Notes under the pieces: generated by a model
Databases searched by the model: none
What the model was told of the DNA's origin: nothing
The model's input: the letters and a program-made list of their open reading frames with translations, nothing else
Shown here: piece after piece, positions 1 through 7,737 of the stretch
Position numbering within the stretch: position 1 is the stretch's first letter
Layout: every line of letters begins with the position of its first letter
Assembly (NCBI RefSeq): GCF_031581065.1
Contig: NZ_JAVLBN010000031.1
Span: forward strand, 1 to 25,677
Direction: 5' to 3'
Length of the DNA: 25,677 nt
From: Salibacter sp031581065
GTDB lineage: Bacteria; Bacteroidota; Bacteroidia; Flavobacteriales_G; Salibacteraceae
Translations under genes and position numbers: made by a program

Positions 1-2
1 AT

Positions 3-350
3 TGCTAAAATGGGAACCGTATCATATTTCACTTTATTGAGTTCTTCGAATAGTGTTTCTGTTTCAGTGTGAGTAGTAGTATCATAAGCCATATAGTATA
101 ACTCCTCATACATTCCCCACCATTCATTGAGATGAATCGTGCTATCTGTGTAATGATCCCATCGCCAGTCTGGAGTCATCCTGGCAGACATATCAAATAA
201 GTGAGTTGAATTATAAGGAGGATTCAACTGGCCAAACATGTGGCGGAGTTGACTATTGACATTAGCCGTTATGCTATCATTTACCTGAGCATTAACAGTA
301 TTTACAAGAATTGAAAAAAGTACAATGATTAAAAGACCAATCTTTTTCAT
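3..350 (-). CDS. Secreted hypothetical protein, N-terminal part (cut by window edge)
   Basis: An open frame runs from an ATG at 350 on the minus strand to the window edge (116 codons seen, no stop). The first 22 or so residues form a signal peptide: MKKIG, a hydrophobic stretch (LLIIVLFSILV), then NTVNAQ, with likely cleavage near the alanine. The mature start contains QLRHMFGQLNPPYNSTHLFD and is rich in Trp and Tyr further on (DWRWDH, EWWGMYEELYYMAYD). I do not recognise the family. In this lineage such proteins are often periplasmic or T9SS cargo, but the C-terminus that would show a sorting domain lies outside the window. The start is well placed because the signal peptide begins exactly at this ATG. 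Confidence 0.75.
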   Translation of the reverse strand, partial: MKKIGLLIIVLFSILVNTVNAQVNDSITANVNSQLRHMFGQLNPPYNSTHLFDMSARMTPDWRWDHYTDSTIHLNEWWGMYEELYYMAYDTTTHTETETLFEELNKVKYDTVPILA

Positions 351-769
351 AAGGTGTGTGTTTTGGGGTTAAATCTTTTGTAAAGTTACGAAAACGACAA
401 TACAAATCAACACTTTACGATAATAAGGTGCATGTGAATTTTTATACAATAGCACTCTTTCCCTTATACAGCCTAAAATAGCCGCACATGAGGTTTTTGT
501 TAAAAAAACTTATTTTTAACATTAAGTTAACAACTTAAGTTGGATTTGACTTTTGTAGTCTCTCAAAAAAACAGAAAATGTTATACAGGCTTTTTATAAA
601 GGGAAAAACGTACTATTTAAAAGTTGATAATCAACAGAAAAACATCGGTTTAATCAGGTATAACATTAATATCAGTATCTTTTAAACACAGGCCTCCCTG
701 TTCCACAATGAATGAAATGACGTGTCAGTTCCACGAACTTATGCTCTCGTGTTCACTACAAGAAAAAAG
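351..769. other. Intergenic region, about 420 bases, AT-rich
   Basis: Lies between the 5' end of the secreted-protein gene and the 3' end of dapA, both on the minus strand. I see no gene I trust. It holds a plus-strand promoter-like GACTTTTG at 548-555 followed by a 35-codon frame (578-685), and a short hairpin at 688-701 (ACAGG, four-base loop, CCTGT). The promoter for the secreted-protein gene should lie near 360-420, but no clean TAnnTTTG box is visible there. Confidence 0.5.
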
Positions 770-1663
770 TTAATCAAGACTGATTCCTGCATTCCCGATC
801 GTGCGATATAGTTCATCGCGTAATTCTTTGCTGATTGGTGCAACAGGAAGTCTTACAGTGCTTTCACAAATTCCCAGCATTTCGAGCACAGCTTTTATTC
901 CGCTCGGGCTGCCTTCTTTGAAAAGCAATGGAATAATATCGCAAAGTTGGTAGTGATACTTTCTCGCAGTTTCCAGGTCGCCTGATTTACCGGCTTCGAT
1001 CAACGATTTAAAACGTTTTGGAAACGCGTTAGCGATAACGCTAATCACACCATCGGCACCAATAGCCATTTGAGGGAGTACTAAATCATCATCTCCTGAG
1101 ATCACTTTAAAGTTCTCTGGCCTGTTTTTGATGAGTTGTGTCATTTGAGCAAGATCTCCGCTCGCTTCTTTTATTCCAACAATGTTGCTGAATTCACGTG
1201 CCAAACTGAGAGTTGTTGAAGCAGCCATGTTTGAACCAGTTCTCCCCGGAACATTGTACAGAATAATCTGCTTGTCAGTTGCTTTAGCCACAGCTTCAAA
1301 ATGACGGTAAATTCCTTCCTGGTTAGGCTTAACATAAGCCGGACTAGCTGATAACAAAGCATCAACTTTAGCCAGTGAGTCGATATCTTCAAGCTGTTCG
1401 ATGACTGCAGCGGTATTGTTTCCTCCGTGTCCATACACAACCGGAACTCTGTTATTCACCGTTTCGATCACAAAATCGAGCGAGTTATTCTTTTGCTCGC
1501 GGTTGAGTGTAGCAGCTTCACCTGTCGTTCCCTGAACAACGAGATAGTCAACTCCGCCCGTGATAAGGTGCTCAATCAGTTTTTCAAATCCTTTGTAATC
1601 GATGCTTGTATCTTGCTTGAATGGCGTGACAATCGCTACGCCTACTCCATTGAATTTATCCAT
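770..1663 (-). CDS. dapA: 4-hydroxy-tetrahydrodipicolinate synthase DapA
   Basis: Condenses pyruvate with aspartate semialdehyde, the first committed step to lysine and diaminopimelate, in the cytoplasm. The 297-residue length is normal for this TIM-barrel family. Visible landmarks are GTTGE at residues 45-49 (pyruvate carboxylate binding), Tyr136 with YNVPGRTG (catalytic Tyr and the following Arg), and Lys165 in GIKEASGD, the Schiff-base lysine. The gene starts at an ATG only 4 bases downstream of the hypothetical gene 1668-2228 and is the last member of the prmC-ligA-hypothetical-dapA set. No strong terminator follows. A related N-acetylneuraminate lyase is possible in principle, but the motif set and the context favour DapA. 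Confidence 0.95.
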   Translation of the reverse strand: MDKFNGVGVAIVTPFKQDTSIDYKGFEKLIEHLITGGVDYLVVQGTTGEAATLNREQKNNSLDFVIETVNNRVPVVYGHGGNNTAAVIEQLEDIDSLAKVDALLSASPAYVKPNQEGIYRHFEAVAKATDKQIILYNVPGRTGSNMAASTTLSLAREFSNIVGIKEASGDLAQMTQLIKNRPENFKVISGDDDLVLPQMAIGADGVISVIANAFPKRFKSLIEAGKSGDLETARKYHYQLCDIIPLLFKEGSPSGIKAVLEMLGICESTVRLPVAPISKELRDELYRTIGNAGISLD

Positions 1664-1667
1664 AATG

Positions 1668-2228
1668 CTAAGCTGTTTTCTTGTTTATCATTCTTAAAAA
1701 GCGCTCCAGTTGTTCGGCAAAGTAACGCGCGGTTTCGTCTTCACGAATCGATAGCAAGAGGTCGAAATACGGTTCTGACCACGATGCGTTTCGAGCAGAT
1801 CGTGTATTTGCACTAATCGATTTATTGACGAAAAGCAGCGGTATGGCCGGGTTACGAGAAGGCATGATTACCAAATCGTATTCCTGCTTCAAATTTGCAA
1901 CTTTTTCATCATTCGGCTTGCCGTAAAAGTTTGTATCATTCCTGTTAAGAATCACAATCTTCGATTCATTTTCCAGGTATTGCGGTAATTTTTTTTCCTT
2001 TATATCGATGTAAAAAACGGCATCCACATCAAAAATACCGTAATCAGATTTTAACTTGCTGTAATACCATTTTAAGTCGTCATAATCCTGCTGGCTCTCA
2101 ATGAACCCCAGCAACAAACAACTTTGAACCTCATCGAGATTGATGTTTTTCCTTCTTTTCTCGGTCAGAGCCGGAAGCGTGCCGAGCATGTATTTTCCAA
2201 GTCTGTTCCTCAGTTTTCCAAGTATCAT
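1668..2228 (-). CDS. Conserved hypothetical protein between ligA and dapA
   Basis: A 186-residue soluble protein with no signal peptide and no membrane segment. It starts with a basic segment (MILGKLRNRLGKYML, then TEKRRKNI) and contains FYIDIKEKKLPQYL, a central NRNDTNFYGKP and the hydrophobic strand DLVIMPSRNPAIPLLFVNKS. The mixed alpha/beta look suggests a small globular fold; I cannot assign a function. It may be the DUF6913 family, which I recall beside ligA and dapA in Bacteroidota, but this is from memory and unsure. Its ATG overlaps the ligA stop as ATGA (2225-2228), so translation is probably coupled. The gene carries two copies of the GGTCAGANCC motif (1771-1780, 2163-2172). Confidence 0.8.
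   Translation of the reverse strand: MILGKLRNRLGKYMLGTLPALTEKRRKNINLDEVQSCLLLGFIESQQDYDDLKWYYSKLKSDYGIFDVDAVFYIDIKEKKLPQYLENESKIVILNRNDTNFYGKPNDEKVANLKQEYDLVIMPSRNPAIPLLFVNKSISANTRSARNASWSEPYFDLLLSIREDETARYFAEQLERFLRMINKKTA
1771..1780 (-). repeat. GGTCAGANCC motif copy
   Basis: GGTCAGAACC on the minus strand, in the hypothetical gene, read as Ser-Glu-Pro on the coding strand. Confidence 0.85.
2163..2172 (+). repeat. GGTCAGANCC motif copy
   Basis: GGTCAGAGCC, opposite to the coding strand of the hypothetical gene; the gene reads Ala-Leu-Thr here. Confidence 0.85.
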
Positions 2229-4246
2229 TTTAAAATATCTAAAAAGTCCGTCTCACTGATGATCGGGACACCGAGCTTCTCAGCTTTTTCGAGTTTAGCC
2301 GGTCCCATGTTATCTCCTGCAATGAGGTAATCAGTACTGCCGGAAATTGAGCCCGTGTTTTTACCACCATTGTCCTCGATCATCTTTTTGAGTTCGCTGC
2401 GCGAATGTTTTTCAAATACTCCTGAAATCACAAACTTTTTACCAACTAATTTATCAGATGATGAAGCGAGTTCCTCTTCGCTCAGCTCCATGCTCAAACC
2501 ATGATCCTTCAGGCGATTTACTATTTCAACGTGATCTTCATTTTCAAAATAATCGTGAACGCTTTTGGCAATGACAGTTCCAATTTCGGGAATAGATTCT
2601 AATTCTTCAACCGATGCTTTTTTCAAATTTTCCATCGATTTCATTGCTTTGGCAAGTGTCTTTGCAACTGTGGCTCCCACGTAGCGAATTCCCAACCCGA
2701 ATAAAACACGCTCAAACGGTTGTTGCTTACTTTCCTGTATGCCGTTGATCAGGTTTACAGCACTCTTTTCTGCCATCCGTTCAAGTGGCAGTACATCTTC
2801 CTTTTTGAGCTCATAGAGATCAGCCATGTTATTGATCAAGCCTGCATCGTGAAGCTGAACGATTGTCTCTTCGCCTATCCCGTCAATGTCCATCGCGTTC
2901 CGACTGATAAAGTGCTGCATTTTACCAATGATCTGTGGCGGACATCCTGCTTCATTGGGGCAAAAGTGAAGCGCCTCTCCTTCCTTACGAATCAATTCAG
3001 TCCCGCACTCGGGACATTCAGTGATGTACGCAAAAGGTTCACTGTCATTTGATCGCTCCGTTTTGTTGACGCCCACGATTTTTGGAATGATCTCTCCTCC
3101 TTTTTCCACGTAAACCTGGTCACCTTCTCGCACATCCAGCTTTTTGATGATATCAGCATTGTGAAGTGAAGCGCGTTTTACGGTTGTTCCGGCAAGCTGA
3201 ACCGGTTCCAAATTAGCAATTGGTGTTACAGCTCCTGTGCGACCTACCTGGAAAGAAATGCTGTTCAGCTTTGTTTGCACCTGCTCGGCTTTGTACTTGT
3301 AAGCGATTGCCCAACGTGGCGACTTAGCCGTGCTTCCCAGTTCTCGTTGTTGCTCGTAATTGTTGACTTTTATGACAACTCCGTCAATCTCAAAATCGAG
3401 TCCGAGGCGTTTTTCCTCCCAGTAATTGATGAAATCCATAATTTCATCGATGTTCTTACATTTCTGGATTCTGTGATCACTAGGGTTTGGAATTTGAAAA
3501 CCCCATTCACCGGCTTTTTCCACTGAAGCAAAATGTTCATCAGCTACTTCATGTTCTGAGTAGATACCGTACAAAAAGCAATCGAGTCCGCGTTTAGCAA
3601 CCTCACTGCTATCCTGCAATTTCAACGAACCGGAAGCTGTGTTTCGCGGATTTGCATAGGGCTTTTCGCCTTTGTCGATCAGGTTTTTATTGAGTTTTTC
3701 AAATTGCGGTTTGCGCAACATGATTTCACCTCTAATCTCAAATGAATCAGGGTAATCGCCATCAGTCAGAACAAGCGGAACAGTTTTAATCGTGCGCACA
3801 TTGTTCGATACATCATCGCCTTTTTGTCCGTCTCCCCGAGTGACAGCCTGGTAAAACTTTCCATCCCGGTATTTAATCCCGATTGCAACACCATCGTATT
3901 TCAACTCACAAACAAACTCAGTTTCTCCTTCAATGTTCTTTGCCGTACGCTTGATGAAATCGACAATTTCATCTTTTGAATAAGAGTTACTGAGCGATTG
4001 CATCGGGTAATCGTGCTCAATCGTATTGAACTCCTTTGTGATGTCTCCGCCAACTCGCTTTGTTGGAGAATTGGGATCGTCAAACTCAGGATTTTCCTCC
4101 TCCAGCTTTTCGAGTTCCTTCATTTTCATGTCGAACTCCTGATCACTGATCGAAGGATCATTCTTTATGTAGTATTCATGGTTGTAGCGCTGTAGCTCTT
4201 TGCGAAGCGCTTTTATCTTTTCTTCAATGTCTTTTTTATCAGCCAT
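2225..4246 (-). CDS. ligA: NAD-dependent DNA ligase LigA
   Basis: Seals nicks in DNA using NAD+, essential in replication and repair. The domain order is complete: N-terminal Ia domain (RYNHEYYI), the adenylation domain with the AMP-accepting Lys116 in ELKYDGVAI, an OB fold, a four-cysteine zinc finger (CPECGTEL, then HFCPNEAGC), helix-hairpin-helix repeats (AMDIDGIGEETI, ELESIPEIGTVIA) and a C-terminal BRCT domain of about 75 residues. I chose the ATG at 4246 (protein starts MADKKDIEEK, 673 residues) over an upstream frame extension of 13 residues. The shorter form has the family's usual length and overlaps the end of prmC by 8 bases. No GGTCAGANCC copy occurs in these 2 kb. Confidence 0.96.
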   Translation of the reverse strand: MADKKDIEEKIKALRKELQRYNHEYYIKNDPSISDQEFDMKMKELEKLEEENPEFDDPNSPTKRVGGDITKEFNTIEHDYPMQSLSNSYSKDEIVDFIKRTAKNIEGETEFVCELKYDGVAIGIKYRDGKFYQAVTRGDGQKGDDVSNNVRTIKTVPLVLTDGDYPDSFEIRGEIMLRKPQFEKLNKNLIDKGEKPYANPRNTASGSLKLQDSSEVAKRGLDCFLYGIYSEHEVADEHFASVEKAGEWGFQIPNPSDHRIQKCKNIDEIMDFINYWEEKRLGLDFEIDGVVIKVNNYEQQRELGSTAKSPRWAIAYKYKAEQVQTKLNSISFQVGRTGAVTPIANLEPVQLAGTTVKRASLHNADIIKKLDVREGDQVYVEKGGEIIPKIVGVNKTERSNDSEPFAYITECPECGTELIRKEGEALHFCPNEAGCPPQIIGKMQHFISRNAMDIDGIGEETIVQLHDAGLINNMADLYELKKEDVLPLERMAEKSAVNLINGIQESKQQPFERVLFGLGIRYVGATVAKTLAKAMKSMENLKKASVEELESIPEIGTVIAKSVHDYFENEDHVEIVNRLKDHGLSMELSEEELASSSDKLVGKKFVISGVFEKHSRSELKKMIEDNGGKNTGSISGSTDYLIAGDNMGPAKLEKAEKLGVPIISETDFLDILK

Positions 4247-5105
4247 TTTGATGGTATTCAGCCGCCACAATTCGCGGATTTCCACTTAAATCTTCTATCA
4301 ACTCAACTTTTTCATAGCCTTTTCCTTCTAGCATTTTCACTACTTCATCTCCGTATTGATAATGCGTTTCAAAAAAAATAAGACCTCCTTTTCGCAAAAG
4401 TTTTTTGGCTTTATCAGCTATGAGATCGTAAAAATAGAGTGGTTTATTTTCTGGAGCAAACAATGCGAGGTGTGGTTCGTGATCAACCACATTTTTATCG
4501 AGTGATTCTCTTTCATTTGAATCGATATAAGGCGGATTACTCACTACAATGTCAAATTCACGGTCAGAGCCGTAATCCTCAATCCCCGCTACCTCGAAAT
4601 CGATCGCAGCATCCAATCTGCCGGCATTTCGTTTTGCAACATTTATTGCTCCGGGACTTTTATCAATTGCCGCAACATTCCACTCTGGCCGATTGACTTT
4701 TAGCGATACAGCAATACAACCGCTGCCGGTTCCCACATCGAGCAAGCTATAATGGTTCTGACCAAAACGGTTTAAAATCAGGTGGACTAATTCTTCCGTC
4801 TCTGGTCGCGGAATGAGCACATTTTCATCAACTTCAAAATCGAGATCGTAAAAATGCGCTTCACCTAAAATGTATTGTAGTGGAATGTCTTTTTTGAGGT
4901 CTTTAACAAGGTAGATGAACTTCAACAACTCCGATTCAGAAAGCCTTTGCGAGAGGTTCAACCGCATTTCGTGAGGCGCCAACTCAAGAAACTTACGCAT
5001 AGCTTCTTTGGTGATGAAATCAATCTCTCCACTAGTGAAATGAGCAGAAAGTTTAAGTTGAATATACTCACTAACGGCTTTTATTGTATTTTCGGGTATT
5101 TCCAC
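4239..5105 (-). CDS. prmC: Release factor glutamine methyltransferase PrmC
   Basis: Methylates the glutamine of the GGQ motif in peptide-chain release factors RF1 and RF2 using S-adenosylmethionine. The 288 residues show the N-terminal helical substrate domain, the linker signatures QYILGEAHFY (77-86) and IPRPETEELV (98-107), the SAM-binding DVGTGSG (123-129) and the catalytic NPPY (190-193). The start appears to be GTG at 5105-5103: no ATG lies upstream in frame close by, and starting at the next internal methionine would remove part of the N-terminal domain. It is the first gene of the operon with ligA, whose start it overlaps. Two copies of GGTCAGANCC lie in it (4562-4571 and 4754-4763), in opposite orientations. 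Confidence 0.93.
   Translation of the reverse strand: MEIPENTIKAVSEYIQLKLSAHFTSGEIDFITKEAMRKFLELAPHEMRLNLSQRLSESELLKFIYLVKDLKKDIPLQYILGEAHFYDLDFEVDENVLIPRPETEELVHLILNRFGQNHYSLLDVGTGSGCIAVSLKVNRPEWNVAAIDKSPGAINVAKRNAGRLDAAIDFEVAGIEDYGSDREFDIVVSNPPYIDSNERESLDKNVVDHEPHLALFAPENKPLYFYDLIADKAKKLLRKGGLIFFETHYQYGDEVVKMLEGKGYEKVELIEDLSGNPRIVAAEYHQNG
4562..4571 (+). repeat. GGTCAGANCC motif copy
   Basis: GGTCAGAGCC within prmC, opposite to the coding strand; the gene reads Gly-Ser-Asp. Confidence 0.85.
4754..4763 (-). repeat. GGTCAGANCC motif copy
   Basis: GGTCAGAACC within prmC on the coding strand, read as Gly-Gln-Asn. Confidence 0.85.
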
Positions 5106-5257
5106 GACCGCGAAGTTAATAACCTGGTTCGATTATTATCGCTTTTCATAATGACTACTCACCAAGTGGAACCTGAGAAATAGTCAAAATCTTTAAAGAG
5201 TTTCCTCAAAAGTTCCACAGGAAGAAGCAAAGCATTGGTTATAGTGCAAACAAGTGT

Positions 5258-5794
5258 TCAATGTTCTTTGAATGGGTAAGCAGTGTAGCTGTTTCTATAT
5301 GAGTTAATTAGTGGATGTTCTATTTCAACTTCGACTGAGTCATTTCTAAATCTGAAATCATACTCAATGTAACCTTTATTTTTATTTGCAATAGATTCAA
5401 TAGAACGGTAAAACCCATCCTGTCTCATTAACTTGTGGCCATCGGAGCTTATGCGTTTTAGAGAAATGTGTTTTTGCAATATTGTTGAATCTAAAAAAAA
5501 GGAATATGCACGATAAACACTATCCCGGTTCACAAACTGATAATAAGTATATCTACTGCTCCCCGGAGCCGGCACCCAATTTACAGGCCATTCTAGTCCA
5601 TGCTCTTTTAAGAAAGGTAGAAGTTCATTATAACCATTCGTATCCTTTATGAGCGTATCATTTCCATTATGGTAAACATACAACTGGATATCCTTTTGAG
5701 CCGAATTTTGAGATGCCTTATTCCTTATTAAGGAACACGAAACTAGAACAATAAGCATCCCTACATAGAGGGATGCTTTCATTAAATTTTTCAT
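5258..5794 (-). CDS. Hypothetical lipoprotein
   Basis: A 178-residue protein with a lipoprotein signal: MKNLMKASLYVGMLIVLVSC, where Cys20 in LVSC is the likely lipidated residue. The mature part is polar and rich in Tyr, Asn and Ser (YVYHNGNDTLIKDTNGYNELL, SIANKNKGYIEYDFRFRNDSVEVEIEHPL), which suggests a beta-rich periplasmic or outer-membrane-attached domain. I recognise no family. Its ATG overlaps the stop of the secreted-protein gene at 5791-6210 as ATGA, so the two are almost certainly translated together. It carries no GGTCAGANCC copy, and the pair looks more AT-rich than the conserved genes around it, which would fit lineage-specific or acquired DNA. Confidence 0.75.
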   Translation of the reverse strand: MKNLMKASLYVGMLIVLVSCSLIRNKASQNSAQKDIQLYVYHNGNDTLIKDTNGYNELLPFLKEHGLEWPVNWVPAPGSSRYTYYQFVNRDSVYRAYSFFLDSTILQKHISLKRISSDGHKLMRQDGFYRSIESIANKNKGYIEYDFRFRNDSVEVEIEHPLINSYRNSYTAYPFKEH

Positions 5795-6210
5795 TCAGCT
5801 ATATAATCCTTTAAAAATTGATAAATATCTGGATCCAGGTCATCTGGATTTAAGTAAACTGTGGAAAAGCTCTCATTAGACTCAAGAATGGAGTCAATCT
5901 CATCCAAATCATCCTCACTAGGGGTGGCTACTTCTCCCGGTACCAAATTCTCATTGATTTGGCTTGTTGCATATTCATCGCATATAACCAAATCACAGCC
6001 GCCTTGCGGAGGAGCTATTTGTAGTCTAACAACCCAGGGGCCTCCAGCACATGCACCTGCAGCATGATATGAATTAGCAATGGGATCGCCATTATCATCA
6101 GTTTGAAAAATAACAGCCAATCCTCTTCCATTGCAATACATCCATTCAGTAGATGCAAAAGTTGAAAAAGAAATAAAAACAGAAAAAAACAATATTATTA
6201 AACGTTTCAT
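5791..6210 (-). CDS. Small secreted cysteine-containing hypothetical protein
   Basis: A 139-residue protein with a clear signal peptide (MKRLIILFFSVFISFSTFA, cleavage likely after Ala19). The mature part has four cysteines (26, 54, 72, 77), enough for two disulphides, in a Gly/Ala-rich segment (AAGACAGGPWVVRLQ, PPQGGCDLVICDEY). The C-terminal 60 residues are strongly acidic (EDDLDEIDSILESNES, LNPDDLDPDIYQF). I know no family with this arrangement. The gene is the first of a two-gene unit with the lipoprotein below it. The ATG at 6210 is supported by the signal peptide beginning there. Confidence 0.72.
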   Translation of the reverse strand: MKRLIILFFSVFISFSTFASTEWMYCNGRGLAVIFQTDDNGDPIANSYHAAGACAGGPWVVRLQIAPPQGGCDLVICDEYATSQINENLVPGEVATPSEDDLDEIDSILESNESFSTVYLNPDDLDPDIYQFLKDYIAE

Positions 6211-6436
6211 AAGAATACATTTTAGTAGTTAACAATTAAATTCGAATACAACTATCTGTTTATGCGCATATTAGATAATCGTTTCTCGAATCTATTAAAA
6301 AATAAAATGACAATCCAAAATTTCCTGCTTAAAATAGAACTTTCACACTTATGTGCTTTGATAAGATTATTTACTTAACCAGTAGTATTCGATAAAAGAA
6401 ATCAGCTATTAGAACTAAACAGCCCCCTTTTTAACA

Positions 6437-6469
6437 AAACCCGTATTCCATCTTTTGAAATAGGGGTTT
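6437..6469. repeat. Imperfect hairpin in ribD upstream region
   Basis: AAACCC at 6437-6442 pairs with GGGTTT at 6464-6469. After one G/G mismatch, TATT (6444-6447) pairs with AATA (6459-6462), and the loop lies around TCTTT. It lies about 230 bases before ribD with no T-run directly after it on either strand, so it is not a standard terminator. Purpose unknown. Confidence 0.4.
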
Positions 6470-6640
6470 GTAATGGTTGCGTCATTGGTTTTCCTTGATT
6501 GGTTGAGCTAATAAGTGATAAAAGTTTTGTTATAACCTGAGTTCACATTATTTACTGTGTTATTTTTATCGCGATAGCTAATATCCTTCAAATACTTGCC
6601 TTGTAACTACACGTTCTTATTGATTTTGACTTTGTGAGAA

Positions 6641-6670
6641 TTATCGAACTTATAAAAATCGATACATTTG
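6641..6670 (+). promoter_or_regulatory. Putative ribD promoter (TTA-N19-TACATTTG)
   Basis: TACATTTG at 6663-6670 matches the Bacteroidota -7 box TAnnTTTG exactly. TTA at 6641-6643 sits 19 bases upstream, one base off the TTG -33 box. The ATG of ribD follows 30 bases later, leaving a short leader. No riboswitch-like structure is apparent in that leader. Confidence 0.5.
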
Positions 6671-6699
6671 ACCGATCAAAATAAAATAGTGGACACTCG

Positions 6700-7737
6700 A
6701 TGAACATTGATGAACAGTACATGCAGCGTTGTTTGGAATTGGCGAATTTAGCCAACGGATTTACAGCTCCTAACCCAATGGTTGGATGTGTGATTGTTCA
6801 TGATGGAAAAATAATTGGTGAGGGATTCCACAAAAAAGCCGGTGAACCACATGCCGAAGTAAATGCGATCAACTCGGTGGAGGATCAGTCTCTACTTCCT
6901 GAGTCTACTCTCTATGTTAATTTAGAACCTTGTTCGCACCACGGTAAAACACCGCCCTGCAGTGATCTGATAGTAGAAAAAAAGATTAAACGTGTTGTGG
7001 TTGCGATGCAGGATCCGCACAAAGCTGTTGCGGGTAAAGGGCTCGAGCGATTGAGAAAAAACGGAATTGAGGTAAAAACGGGAGTACTAGAACGCGGAGC
7101 CCTTCAGCTGAACAGACCTTTCATCACTTTTCACACGAAAAAACGTCCTTTCATTACACTGAAATGGGCTAAAAGTGCAGATGGATTTATCGATCACCAC
7201 CGCATTTCGAGTGAGAAAAGTGCTAAGGCAATTTCAGGTCAGCATACCGCTATTTTAACTCACAAGATGCGTAGCAGGCATGCAGCTATCATGGTAGGAA
7301 CACGAACTGCATGGTTGGATAATCCATCACTGAACACGCGGTACTGGAACGGAAATGATCCGGTTCGTATCACGCTAGATCGCAATGCGATGTTGCCAAA
7401 AGATCTCAAGCTTTTTACTGATGGCAAACCAACTGTCGTTTTCAATGCACAGGAGAATCATATTGAAGGTGAAGTGGTTTTCAAGAAACGATCGTTCGAT
7501 AACGATTTAATTCCTTCTTTGCTCCACGACTTGCATGAATTACAGGTTCAGTCACTTTTTGTTGAAGGTGGATCGATGCTTTTGCAGAGCTTCATCGATC
7601 GAAATCTCTGGGACAATGCATGGCTGTATAGCTCGCCATTGGTTCTGACCGAAGGAGTAAAAGCACCAACTTTTAACTTCCCCTTTAAAAACCGCTTTAC
7701 AATTGGTAATGACTTAATTGAATACTATGAAAATTAG
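6700..7737 (+). CDS. ribD: Bifunctional riboflavin biosynthesis deaminase/reductase RibD
   Basis: Deaminates 2,5-diamino-6-ribosylamino-pyrimidinone phosphate and then reduces the ribosyl chain with NADPH, two steps of riboflavin synthesis. Residues 1-145 form the zinc deaminase domain with His51 and Glu53 in HAEVNA and Cys78 and Cys87 in PCSHHGKTPPC. Residues from about 146 form the reductase domain (FITLKWAKSADGFID, IMVGTRTAWLDNPSLNTR, LFVEGGSMLLQSFI). The total of 345 residues is usual. The next gene starts inside the last 11 bases. One GGTCAGANCC copy lies at 7641-7650. The sequence shows no FMN riboswitch upstream. Confidence 0.95.
   Translation: MNIDEQYMQRCLELANLANGFTAPNPMVGCVIVHDGKIIGEGFHKKAGEPHAEVNAINSVEDQSLLPESTLYVNLEPCSHHGKTPPCSDLIVEKKIKRVVVAMQDPHKAVAGKGLERLRKNGIEVKTGVLERGALQLNRPFITFHTKKRPFITLKWAKSADGFIDHHRISSEKSAKAISGQHTAILTHKMRSRHAAIMVGTRTAWLDNPSLNTRYWNGNDPVRITLDRNAMLPKDLKLFTDGKPTVVFNAQENHIEGEVVFKKRSFDNDLIPSLLHDLHELQVQSLFVEGGSMLLQSFIDRNLWDNAWLYSSPLVLTEGVKAPTFNFPFKNRFTIGNDLIEYYEN
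7641..7650 (-). repeat. GGTCAGANCC motif copy
   Basis: Minus-strand GGTCAGAACC within ribD; the gene reads Val-Leu-Thr. Confidence 0.85.

Larger units (their letters stand above)
6211..6699. other. Divergent intergenic region, about 490 bases
   Basis: Separates the minus-strand secreted-protein gene from plus-strand ribD. It is AT-rich and holds a likely ribD promoter (6641-6670) and an imperfect hairpin at 6437-6469. A 23-codon frame at 6307-6378 is too short and featureless to call a gene. I find no convincing promoter box for the minus-strand gene. Confidence 0.5.

Noticed and set aside
688..701. Short hairpin as the dapA operon terminator
   Set aside because: Only five pairs, no proper T-run on the minus strand and about 70 bases beyond the stop.
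6307..6378. A 23-codon plus-strand frame in the ribD upstream region
   Set aside because: Too short, no start signal, no recognisable features; expected by chance in AT-rich DNA.
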